From NCBI RefSeq assembly GCF_029051725.1, contig NZ_JAACFU010000012.1:1-64000 (forward strand): a stretch of 64,000 bases of DNA, read 5' to 3'. Every line of letters starts with the position of its first letter. The first letter of the stretch is position 1. The position numbers and the translations under genes were made by a program. This DNA is from Bradyrhizobium sp. CSS354. GTDB lineage: Bacteria > Pseudomonadota > Alphaproteobacteria > Rhizobiales > Xanthobacteraceae. Shown here piece by piece: positions 17,175-25,108 of the stretch. The notes below the pieces were generated by a model. The model saw nothing but the letters and a program-made list of their open reading frames with translations. It was not told the origin of the DNA and searched no databases.

Positions 17175-17328
17175 GCCAGCGGCCTACAGAGCAAGCCGGA
17201 AACCCTTTGATTTTCCTTGCTTTCGTGGCATCTATCGCGACGCACCGAACCATCCTGTTCCGTTCGGAAAACGCCGTGCACCGAAGAGCCTGCACCGAAG
17301 AGTTTGCGTCGAACGCGGAGAACTGACC

Positions 17329-20205
17329 TTGCGTCTGATCAGGTGCCTCGCGCCCATAGCGCTGGGCCTCATGATTCTCGTCTGCGCGTTCCCGGCGCGC
17401 GCACTCGACGCTGTCAGCGTCCGCGGTGACGCGCCCGCGATCGACCTCACCGGCGTGCTCGAGCATCAGCGCAGCGACGCCGACCGCATCCAGGTCTCCA
17501 CCGCGCCCGGCACCGACGGCATCGTCCGCCGCATCGAGGTGCGCGCCCGCGAAGGCGGCCAGAACTGGGTGGTGTTCGCGCTCGCCAACAACACCGACGA
17601 CCAGCTCGACCGCCTGATCGTCGCCCCGCATTACCGCATCGTCTCCTCGGGGCTGCTCTGGCCCGACCTCGGGCTGTCGCGCATCGCGACCATCACGCCC
17701 TCGACCGGCGACCGGCCGGAGCGGCAGGAGAGCCCGACCGCCGACGTCTTCCGCATCACCCTCGATCCCGGCGCCGTCGTCACCTTCGTCGCGGAGCTGC
17801 GCACCGACAAGCTGCCGCAGCTCTATCTGTGGGAGCCGGAATCCTACAAGGACAAGGTCAACTCGTTCACGCTGTACCAGGGCATCGTGATCGGCATCTC
17901 CGGCTTGCTGGCGCTGGTGCTGACCATCCTGTTCGTGGTCAAGGGCAGCATCATGTTCCCGGCCGCCGCGGCGCTGGCTTGGGCGGTGCTGGTCTATATC
18001 GGCGTCGATTTCGGCTTCTGGGGCAAGGTGCTCGACATGTCGAACAACGCCGAGCGCATCTGGCGCGCGGCGGGTGAGGCGATCCTGGCGGCGACGCTGC
18101 TGGTGTTCCTGTTCGCCTATCTCAATCTCAGTCGATGGCACGTGCGCTATTCCCACATCACGGTGGGCTGGCTCGCGTTCCTGGGTTCTCTCGTTGCGCT
18201 GGCCCTGTTCGACCCCGCGGTGGCCTCCGGCATCGCGCGCATATCGCTGGTGCTGATTGCCTTCGCCGGCTTCGCGCTGATCGTCTATCTCTCCACCCAC
18301 GGCTTCGACCGCGCGGTGCTGCTGATCCCGACCTGGTTCCTGCTGGTGGTCTGGGTGGTCGCGGCCGGCATGACGGTCGCAGGCTCCGTCACCAACGACA
18401 TCGTCGGCCCTGCCCTGCTCGGCGGCCTCGTGCTGATCGTGATGCTGATCGGCTTCACGGTGATGCAGCATGCGTTCGCCGGCGGCGGCGCCACCACCGG
18501 CGTCGTCTCCGACATCGAGCGCCGCGCGCTGGCGCTGGCCGGCTCCGGCGATTTGATCTGGGACTGGGACGTTTCCGCCGACAAGGTCTTCACCAGCCCC
18601 GAGACCGAAGCCCTGCTCGGCCTCAAGCGCGGCACGCTGGAAGGTCCGGCCGCCTCCTGGCTGGAAGTGCTGCACCCGCTCGACCAGGACCGTTTCCGCG
18701 CCGCGCTCGACAGCGTGCTCGACCAGCGCCGCGGCCGCCTGGTGCAGGATTTCCGCCTGCGCACGCCGGACGGTCACTTCATGTGGTTCGCGCTGAAGGC
18801 GCGCCCGGTGGTCGGCTCGGACGGCGAGGTCTCGCGCGTGGTCGGCACCCTCACCGACGTCACCGAGCTGCGCAATGCCGAGGAGCGCCTGCTGCACGAT
18901 TCCGTGCATGACAATCTCACCGGCCTGCCCAACCGCAAGCTGTTCATGGACCGGCTCGGCGCCGTCGCGCATTTCGCCAAGACCATGCCGACGCTGCGGC
19001 CGACTCTGATGGTGATCGACCTCGACCGCTTCAAACAGGTCAACGATTCCGTCGGCATCGCGGTCGGCGATTCCATCCTGCTGACCTTGGCCCGCCGCCT
19101 CACCCGCATCCTGAAGCCGCAGGATACGCTGGCGCGGCTTGCGGGCGACCAGTTCGGCCTGATCCTGCTCTCGGAGCAGGATCCCGCCCGCATCACCGCC
19201 TTCGCCGAGACGATCCGCAAGACCATCCGCGCGCCGATCGCCTTCAACGAACGCGAGATCTTTCTCACGGCCTCGATCGGCCTTGCCTTGTCCGATCCGC
19301 AAGTTCAGCTCACGGACGAGATCATCAAGGACGCCGAGCTTGCGATGTATCACTCCAAGCGCATCGGCGGCGACCGCATCGACGTTTACAAGTCCGCGAT
19401 GCGCGCGCGAAAAACCGACCGGCTGACGCTGGAGAGCGAACTGCGCCGCGCCATCGAGCGGCAGGAGCTCACGATCCTGTACCAGCCGATCGTGCGGCTC
19501 GAAGACCGTTCGGTCGCCGGCTTCGAGGCGCTGGTGCGCTGGGATCATCCCAAGCTCGGACGCATGGCGCCGTCGGAATTCATCACCATCGCGGAAGAGA
19601 CCGGCCTGATCATCGACCTCGGCATGTTCGTGCTCGACCAGACCGCCAAGCAGCTCTCGATCTGGCAGCGCGCGATGCGCTCGCGCGAGCCGATCTTCGC
19701 ATCGGTCAACGTCTCCTCGCGGCAATTGCTGCGCCACGACCTGATCCACGACATCCGCACCGTGCTGTCGCGCTCCTCGGTCGCGCGCGGCACGCTGAAG
19801 CTGGAACTGACGGAATCGCTGGTGATGGAGAATCCGGAGCACGCGGCGCAGATGCTGACGCGAATCCGCGAGCTCGGCACCGGGCTGTCACTCGACGATT
19901 TCGGCACCGGCCATTCGTCGCTGGCCTATCTGCAGCGCTTCCCGTTCGACACCATCAAGATCGACCAGTCCTTCGTGCGCACCACCAACCGCGGCACCCG
20001 CCCGGTGATCCTGAAGTCCATCATCGCGCTCGCGCACGACCTCGGCATGGACGTGGTTGCCGAAGGTGCCGAGACCGATTCCGACGCGGTCGAGCTCTAC
20101 CAGATGGGCTGCGAATACGCGCAAGGATTTGCCTTCGGCGAACCCATGGACGCCGACGCCGCGATGCGCCTGCTCACGGAAGTCCGCCTGGAAGCGGCGA
20201 GCTGA
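17329..20205 (+). CDS. membrane c-di-GMP phosphodiesterase: 7TM sensor, PAS, degenerate GGDEF, EAL
   Basis: A 958-residue protein from TTG 17329 (GCGGAG 8 bases upstream; a clear signal peptide LRLIRCLAPIALGLMILVCA begins there). Order: signal, periplasmic domain (~27-180), seven helices (~180-385; 7TMR-DISM-like), PAS (~400-515), GGDEF domain whose motif is AGDQF, and EAL domain with FEALVRWDHP, LTESLVME, LDDFGTGHSS and IKIDQSFV. The GGDEF site is degenerate, so cyclase activity is unlikely, whereas the EAL catalytic residues are complete. It should hydrolyse c-di-GMP in response to a periplasmic or membrane signal. The upstream frame to 17149 overlaps the previous gene and looks non-coding. 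Confidence 0.9.
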   Translation: MRLIRCLAPIALGLMILVCAFPARALDAVSVRGDAPAIDLTGVLEHQRSDADRIQVSTAPGTDGIVRRIEVRAREGGQNWVVFALANNTDDQLDRLIVAPHYRIVSSGLLWPDLGLSRIATITPSTGDRPERQESPTADVFRITLDPGAVVTFVAELRTDKLPQLYLWEPESYKDKVNSFTLYQGIVIGISGLLALVLTILFVVKGSIMFPAAAALAWAVLVYIGVDFGFWGKVLDMSNNAERIWRAAGEAILAATLLVFLFAYLNLSRWHVRYSHITVGWLAFLGSLVALALFDPAVASGIARISLVLIAFAGFALIVYLSTHGFDRAVLLIPTWFLLVVWVVAAGMTVAGSVTNDIVGPALLGGLVLIVMLIGFTVMQHAFAGGGATTGVVSDIERRALALAGSGDLIWDWDVSADKVFTSPETEALLGLKRGTLEGPAASWLEVLHPLDQDRFRAALDSVLDQRRGRLVQDFRLRTPDGHFMWFALKARPVVGSDGEVSRVVGTLTDVTELRNAEERLLHDSVHDNLTGLPNRKLFMDRLGAVAHFAKTMPTLRPTLMVIDLDRFKQVNDSVGIAVGDSILLTLARRLTRILKPQDTLARLAGDQFGLILLSEQDPARITAFAETIRKTIRAPIAFNEREIFLTASIGLALSDPQVQLTDEIIKDAELAMYHSKRIGGDRIDVYKSAMRARKTDRLTLESELRRAIERQELTILYQPIVRLEDRSVAGFEALVRWDHPKLGRMAPSEFITIAEETGLIIDLGMFVLDQTAKQLSIWQRAMRSREPIFASVNVSSRQLLRHDLIHDIRTVLSRSSVARGTLKLELTESLVMENPEHAAQMLTRIRELGTGLSLDDFGTGHSSLAYLQRFPFDTIKIDQSFVRTTNRGTRPVILKSIIALAHDLGMDVVAEGAETDSDAVELYQMGCEYAQGFAFGEPMDADAAMRLLTEVRLEAAS

Positions 20206-20226
20206 TCTCAACGCGAGTCCGGTCCC

Positions 20227-20319
20227 GTAGGGTGGGCAAAGGCGTACTTGCGCCGTGCCCACCATCAATCCAACATTGCAACAGAGGTGGTGGGCACGCT
20301 TCGCTTTGCCCACCCTACG
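20227..20319. repeat. family C palindromic element overlapping a gene end
   Basis: GTAGGGTGGGCAAAG starts it and CTTTGCCCACCCTAC ends it, the same element as at 14721-14814. Its right tip includes the stop codon of the minus-strand DUF7662-like gene (15315-type TAG at 20315-20317). Confidence 0.8.
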
Positions 20320-20587
20320 ATACTGGACGCCGCCGGTCGCTCTTCAGCTTCGTGAACCGCACGCTCGCACCGTCCGGCATCCGCATCGCCTTGAAACCCG
20401 CGGCGAGGCAGGCTTCGCGCTGCGGCATCTGGATGTCCGGGCTGCGCAGGCTGTCCCACCATGAGGCACGATTCGCCGCGCGCGGCAGGGCCGCGCCGAT
20501 GATCTCTTCGATCTGTTCATAGGTCAGCACGAATTCCGCCTGCTTCTGCCGCATCAGATAATCGCGCAACGCGTCGTAGTCGTTCAC
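20315..20587 (-). CDS. small DUF7662-like DNA-binding-type domain protein
   Basis: A 90-residue protein from GTG 20587 with AGAGGA 7 bases upstream; a longer TTG-started frame lacks a ribosome-binding site. The core YDALRDYLMRQ...LTYEQIEEIIG...LPRAANRASWWDS resembles the DUF7662 module often found alone or in restriction/defence-type proteins. The last residues (RRRPVS) and the stop are encoded by repeat-derived sequence. Cytoplasmic; role unknown, possibly nucleic-acid binding (inference). Confidence 0.7.
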   Translation of the reverse strand: MNDYDALRDYLMRQKQAEFVLTYEQIEEIIGAALPRAANRASWWDSLRSPDIQMPQREACLAAGFKAMRMPDGASVRFTKLKSDRRRPVS

Positions 20588-20731
20588 CGCTGTCCTCTTC
20601 GCTGGTCGAAGGCCCGCTTTGCCCAAAAACGTGAGCCGCGGAAACCAATTTTTAACTCATTCCGGCAGCGCCGTCCCGGCTTAAACACTACTCAAGCTTT
20701 CGGGCGCATTCACTGGTGTCGGGAGCAAACG

Positions 20732-22228
20732 ATGTTGTCTCGATGGCGCGACGTCACGGCCCGCCGGCCATGGCGGCTTTCGGCGAAGCTGCTGATCATC
20801 TCGTCCGTGGTGACGGTGATCGGCTTTTCCGCCATTTGCGTCAACGTCATGCTGGACATGCGCCGCGGCGAGGAGGCGCTCGCCCGCCAGACGCTGGAAA
20901 ACCTGGCGACGACCATCGAGTCCGACGTCAGCCGCAACATCGAGATCTACGATCTGGCCCTCAAGGCGGTCGCCAGCAACATGCTGCTGCCGGAAATCGC
21001 CACGGTCTCGAAGCCGATCCGTCACCTCATCCTGTTCGACCATGCGACCACGGCGAGGCATTTCGGCGCGATCCAGGTGTTCGACGCCGACGGCCGGCTG
21101 ACCATCGACGCCTCGACGCTCGATCCCGTTGCCGAGAACCGGAGCGACGAGGATTACTTCAAGGCCCATCGCGACAATCCGCAAGCCGGGCTCTTCATCA
21201 GCCGGCCGATGCTGTTCCGCGGCGCCTATTCGATCGTGCTGAGCCGGCGCATCAGCGACACCGACGGCGGCTTCCTCGGCGTCGTCGCCGGCTCGATCCG
21301 CTTCAGCTATTTCCACGAATTATTCGAGCGGCTGAGCCTCGATCCCGACGACACCATCACCGTGCTCAAGCGCGACCGTACCGTCATGATGCGGCGGCCG
21401 TTTGATCTCGACGTGATCGGCACGAATCTGGCCGACCGACCGGTCTGGAAGGCCGAAAATCTGAAGGTCGGCGGCGCATTCGCCGGACAGGGGCCGATCG
21501 ACGGCACGCCGCGGCTCTATGTCCGCAGCAGTGGGACCGGCCCGCTATTCGTGGTCGCAGGCAAGCCCCTGAAGGCCGTGTTCGAGCTCTGGCAGAGGGA
21601 AGCCTATCGCATCGGCGCCGTGGTCCTGGCGCTCAGCCTGTTCATGCTGGCATCGACGCTGGTGCTCGCGCGCGAGATCGGCCGGCGCGCCGAGGCCGAG
21701 CGCAAGCTCGAGGAGATGGCGACGACCGACGCGCTCACCGGCCTGAAGAACCGCCGCAAGTTCGACCAGGTGATCGACGTCGAATGGCGCCGCGCGATGC
21801 GGCAGCAGACGCCGATCGCGCTCTTGATGATCGATGCCGATCACTTCAAGGCCTACAACGACACGTTCGGCCACCAGGCCGGCGATCAGGTGCTGGTCGG
21901 CATCGCCATCTGCATTTCCGATTCGGTGAGCCGCGCCGGCGACTGCGCCGCGCGCTATGGCGGCGAGGAATTCGCCGTGCTGCTGCCGGGCACCTCGGTC
22001 ACGGACGCCCTCGATGTCGCCGAGAAGATCCGCACCAAGGTGCAGGGATGGTCCGACGACCACACGAGCTCGACGGTGTCCTGCGGCATCGCGAGCCTCG
22101 TTCCCACCACCGGCATGGACTGGCCGCTCCTGGTCGCCGCCGCCGACAAGGCGCTCTACGCCGCAAAAGCCGGCGGCCGCAATCAGTCGGTGGTCGCGAG
22201 CCTGCCGAAGCTGTCGCTGGTGGCGTGA
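20732..22228 (+). CDS. diguanylate cyclase with periplasmic Cache sensor
   Basis: A 498-residue protein. TM1 is near residues 20-42, a dCache-like periplasmic domain covers about 45-285 (DEDYFKAHRDNP, GLFISRPML), TM2 is near 290-312, and the GGDEF domain covers about 330-490. The active motif is RYGGEEFAVLLPG. RAGD sits exactly five residues before GGEEF, giving an inhibitory I-site for c-di-GMP feedback. It should make c-di-GMP from two GTP when a ligand binds the Cache domain. It lies 527 bases downstream of the EAL phosphodiesterase gene on the same strand, with the DUF7662-like gene between them. Confidence 0.92.
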   Translation: MLSRWRDVTARRPWRLSAKLLIISSVVTVIGFSAICVNVMLDMRRGEEALARQTLENLATTIESDVSRNIEIYDLALKAVASNMLLPEIATVSKPIRHLILFDHATTARHFGAIQVFDADGRLTIDASTLDPVAENRSDEDYFKAHRDNPQAGLFISRPMLFRGAYSIVLSRRISDTDGGFLGVVAGSIRFSYFHELFERLSLDPDDTITVLKRDRTVMMRRPFDLDVIGTNLADRPVWKAENLKVGGAFAGQGPIDGTPRLYVRSSGTGPLFVVAGKPLKAVFELWQREAYRIGAVVLALSLFMLASTLVLAREIGRRAEAERKLEEMATTDALTGLKNRRKFDQVIDVEWRRAMRQQTPIALLMIDADHFKAYNDTFGHQAGDQVLVGIAICISDSVSRAGDCAARYGGEEFAVLLPGTSVTDALDVAEKIRTKVQGWSDDHTSSTVSCGIASLVPTTGMDWPLLVAAADKALYAAKAGGRNQSVVASLPKLSLVA

Positions 22229-22270
22229 GGCCATCGACGTTTGAGACCACGCAATCACCGCATCCTCGGT

Positions 22271-22396
22271 GTCGTCCCGGCGAAGGCCGGGACCCATACC
22301 GCGTAATCTATCGTTGCGGCCGATAGCAGTACCGAACGACCAATCTCCGCCAAACCACTCCCTGGGGTTATGGGTCCCGGCCTTCGCCGGGACGAC
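22271..22396. repeat. family B palindromic element
   Basis: GTCGTCCCGGCGAAGGCCGG...ACCCATA at the left and TTATGGGTCCCGGCC...GGGACGAC at the right form long inverted arms. Relatives lie at 15718, 31916 and 62321, and a single arm at 53870. It separates two convergent genes and may help terminate both. Confidence 0.8.
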
Positions 22397-22412
22397 ACCG
22401 GAGGTGCGGCGA

Positions 22413-23288
22413 CTACTGCCCCAGATACTTCTTCATCTCCGCGATCAGCCCGTCGCGCAGCTCCGGCCGCTTCAGGCCGTAGGCGATGTTGGCGCGGAGG
22501 AAGCCGGGCTTGGAGCCGCAATCGTGGCGCTCGCCTTCGAACTCGACGCCGTAGAATTTTTGCGATCTGGCGAGGCCGATCATGGCGTCGGTGAGCTGGA
22601 TCTCGCCGCCGGCGCCGCGCTCCTGGGTCTCCAGGATCTTGAAGATCTCCGGCTGCAGGATGTAGCGGCCGGTGATCGAAAGGTTGGAGGGCGCGGTGCC
22701 CTTGGCCGGCTTCTCGACCATGCCGTCGACCTCGAACATCTTGCCGGTGCGTTTGCCGACGCCGCAGATGCCGTATTGATGGGTCAGATGGTCGGGCACC
22801 GGCTCGACCGCGATGACGTTGGATTTTTCGCCGAGCTTGCTGGCGGTGTCGATCATCTGCTTCAGGCAGCCGGGCGAATTGAGCACGAGTTCGTCCGGCA
22901 GCACCACAGCGAACGGTTCGTTGCCGACGATGTCGCGCGCGCACCAGACTGCGTGACCGAGGCCGAGCGGCGCCTGCTGGCGCGTGAAGCTGACGGCGCC
23001 GGCTTCGGGCTGGTTCTGCGCCAGAACGTCCTGCTCGGTCTTCTTGCCGCGCGCGGCCAGCGTCGCATCGAGCTCGAACATCCGGTCGAAATGATCTTCG
23101 ATGACACTTTTGTTGCGGCCGGTGACGAAGATGAAGTGCTCGATGCCGGCTTCCCTGGCCTCGTCATAGACGTACTGGATCAGCGGCTTGTCGACGATCG
23201 TCAGCATTTCCTTCGGCATCGCCTTGGTGGCGGGCAGGACGCGGGTGCCGAGGCCGGCAACGGGAAATACGGCTTTGCGGATTTTCAT
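22413..23288 (-). CDS. galU: UTP-glucose-1-phosphate uridylyltransferase
   Basis: A 291-residue GalU/ExoN-type nucleotidyltransferase starting at ATG 23288 with MKIRKAVFPVAGLGTRVLPA. The nucleotide-binding signature GLGTRVLPATKAMPKEML and later VLPDELVL and KPAKGTAPSNLSITGRYIL are family hallmarks. It makes UDP-glucose in the cytoplasm for exopolysaccharide, lipopolysaccharide and cyclic glucan synthesis. The longer frame to 23363 adds a sequence unlike the family and was not used. Transcribed alone. Confidence 0.95.
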   Translation of the reverse strand: MKIRKAVFPVAGLGTRVLPATKAMPKEMLTIVDKPLIQYVYDEAREAGIEHFIFVTGRNKSVIEDHFDRMFELDATLAARGKKTEQDVLAQNQPEAGAVSFTRQQAPLGLGHAVWCARDIVGNEPFAVVLPDELVLNSPGCLKQMIDTASKLGEKSNVIAVEPVPDHLTHQYGICGVGKRTGKMFEVDGMVEKPAKGTAPSNLSITGRYILQPEIFKILETQERGAGGEIQLTDAMIGLARSQKFYGVEFEGERHDCGSKPGFLRANIAYGLKRPELRDGLIAEMKKYLGQ

Positions 23289-23485
23289 GGGATTGATCGA
23301 ATACCTGAGGAACACGTGAAGGGAGCAATGGCATCTTGCTAGCTTGTTTGCAGCCGCCAACAAAGGCGGATGTGGGGCCTCATCCTCACAGAGTTAAGAA
23401 AAAGGCCACCATCAAAATTTCACCTTTGTTAAGCTGTTGGCAACCGTAACCAGGCCTCCTGAGGGCGGATTTTGGCCGGACAGGT

Positions 23486-24889
23486 GTGGACATGATGCAA
23501 TCAATGGCAGGGCTGGCAAAACGGGGCGGGTCCGTGACCGGCGCGACGATGATTGCGGCCGCCCTGCTGTTCCCGCTTCCCGCCGGCGCGCAGGCTCAGA
23601 ACGGTCTGTCGAATCTGTTCGGCGGTATTTTCTCCGGCCCGAACCCCGCGCCTTCGCAAGCAGCGCCCGGGCCCAGCGGCGCTCAAACGGGAGTTCAACC
23701 CTGGACCGGCGAGGACGGCGCCTCCGGACATCCGCTGATGACAGCCGCCGCGATCCGGGAGGCCGCGGGTAACTTCAACAATTGCGTCGCAGGCATGTGG
23801 CCCGATGCCGCACGGCGCAACATCACGCAGGAAAATTTCCAGCGCTTCACGGCAGGCCTCGCGCCCGATCTGCGCATCATGGACCTGATGGACTCGCAGC
23901 CGGAGTTCACCAAGTCGATCTGGGATTATCTCGACATCCTCGTGAACGACAACCGCCTCGCCAAAGGCCGCGAGGTTCTGGCCAAATACAAGGCGCAGTT
24001 CGACGCCACCGAAAAAGCCACCGGCGTCGACCGCTACATCATCGCCTCGATCTGGGGCATCGAGTCCAACTACTCGACGCAGATGGGCGACCGCAGCGTG
24101 CTGCAATCGACCGCGACGCTCGCCTGCGTCGGGCGCCGCCAGGCCTACTTCAAAGACGAATTCCTCTCCGCGCTGGAGATCCTCAACCGCGGCGATCTCA
24201 GGCCCGAACAATTGCGCGGCTCCTGGGCCGGCGCCTTCGGCCCGACGCAGTTCATGCCGACCGCGTTCAAGCGCTTTGCCGTGGACGGCGACGGTGACGG
24301 CCGGCGCGACGTCGTCGACAATCCCTCCGACCTGATTGCGTCGACCGCCAACAATCTGAAGAAGGACGGCTGGCAGGCCGGCCAGACCTGGGGCTACGAG
24401 GTCGTGGTGCCCCAGGACTTCAACTACATGCTGGCCGACCGCGCCAAGGCGATGACGATGGCGCAGTGGGAGAAGCTCGGCCTCAAGCGCCCGACCAACC
24501 AGCCCTTCCCGCATCCGGCCGAGAAGGCCTATCTGCTGGCGCCGGCCGGTGCCCAAGGGCCCGGCTTCCTGATGCTGCAGAACTTCCGGGTCATCATGAA
24601 ATACAACCCGGCCGAGGCTTATGCGCTGGCGATCGGCCATTTCGCCGATCGCCTGCGCGGCGGCCAGCCCTTCGTGCAGCCCTGGCCGCGGCAGGAACGG
24701 GAGCTGTCCCGGACCGAGCGGCTGGAACTGCAGCAGCTGCTGGCCCAGCGCGGCTTCTACAAGGGCACCCCAGACGGCCAGTTCGGCGGCCAGACCCGGG
24801 AGGCCCTGCGCAACTTCCAGGCCTCGATAGGGGTCCCCGCGGATGGATTTGCCTCCTCCGACGCGCTGGACCGGCTGCGCGGGCGGTAA
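23486..24889 (+). CDS. lytic murein transglycosylase (MltB-like) with peptidoglycan-binding domain
   Basis: A 467-residue exported enzyme. A signal peptide ends near ALLFPLPAGAQA (around residue 35). The SLT_2/MltB domain covers roughly residues 85-385, with IIASIWGIESNYSTQMG carrying the catalytic Glu and GSWAGAFGPTQFMPTAFKRF. The last 60 residues are a PG_binding_1 domain (LQQLLAQRGFYKGTPDGQFGG). It cleaves glycan strands to 1,6-anhydro products in the periplasm. Start is GTG 23486 or ATG 23492; the signal peptide fits both. Its 3' end is 219 bases before the DUF459 gene. Confidence 0.92.
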   Translation: MDMMQSMAGLAKRGGSVTGATMIAAALLFPLPAGAQAQNGLSNLFGGIFSGPNPAPSQAAPGPSGAQTGVQPWTGEDGASGHPLMTAAAIREAAGNFNNCVAGMWPDAARRNITQENFQRFTAGLAPDLRIMDLMDSQPEFTKSIWDYLDILVNDNRLAKGREVLAKYKAQFDATEKATGVDRYIIASIWGIESNYSTQMGDRSVLQSTATLACVGRRQAYFKDEFLSALEILNRGDLRPEQLRGSWAGAFGPTQFMPTAFKRFAVDGDGDGRRDVVDNPSDLIASTANNLKKDGWQAGQTWGYEVVVPQDFNYMLADRAKAMTMAQWEKLGLKRPTNQPFPHPAEKAYLLAPAGAQGPGFLMLQNFRVIMKYNPAEAYALAIGHFADRLRGGQPFVQPWPRQERELSRTERLELQQLLAQRGFYKGTPDGQFGGQTREALRNFQASIGVPADGFASSDALDRLRGR

Positions 24890-24980
24890 ATCGCGCCGAA
24901 AGTAACCCTGAACAGGGATTTTGGCCGGCAGCCTTGACCGGGGCGGCTGTTCGCCGTGTATGGGCCAATAATCTTGGGCC

Positions 24981-25036
24981 AAGGATCCCAGTATCTAAGG
25001 ATCCCAGTATCTGAAGAGAATCTGAAAAGAGAATCT
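24981..25036. repeat. two adjacent short tandem duplications
   Basis: A 16-base unit AAGGATCCCAGTATCT occurs twice head to tail (24981-25012). It is followed directly by GAAGAGAATCT and GAAAAGAGAATCT (25013-25036). They sit in the leader of the DUF459 gene, 70-130 bases before its start. Confidence 0.85.
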
Positions 25037-25108
25037 GCCCGTTTGGCGCCCGATTCCGTTATTATAATTCGAGGGTGTCCCGATCCCCGTTGCACGTGCC
25101 GAGATCGC

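Noticed and set aside
17071..19842. 923-residue minus-strand frame
   Set aside because: It is antisense to the membrane EAL protein, which has full domain motifs. Its composition (Arg/Asp/His/Gly-rich, no motif) is typical of a high-GC shadow.
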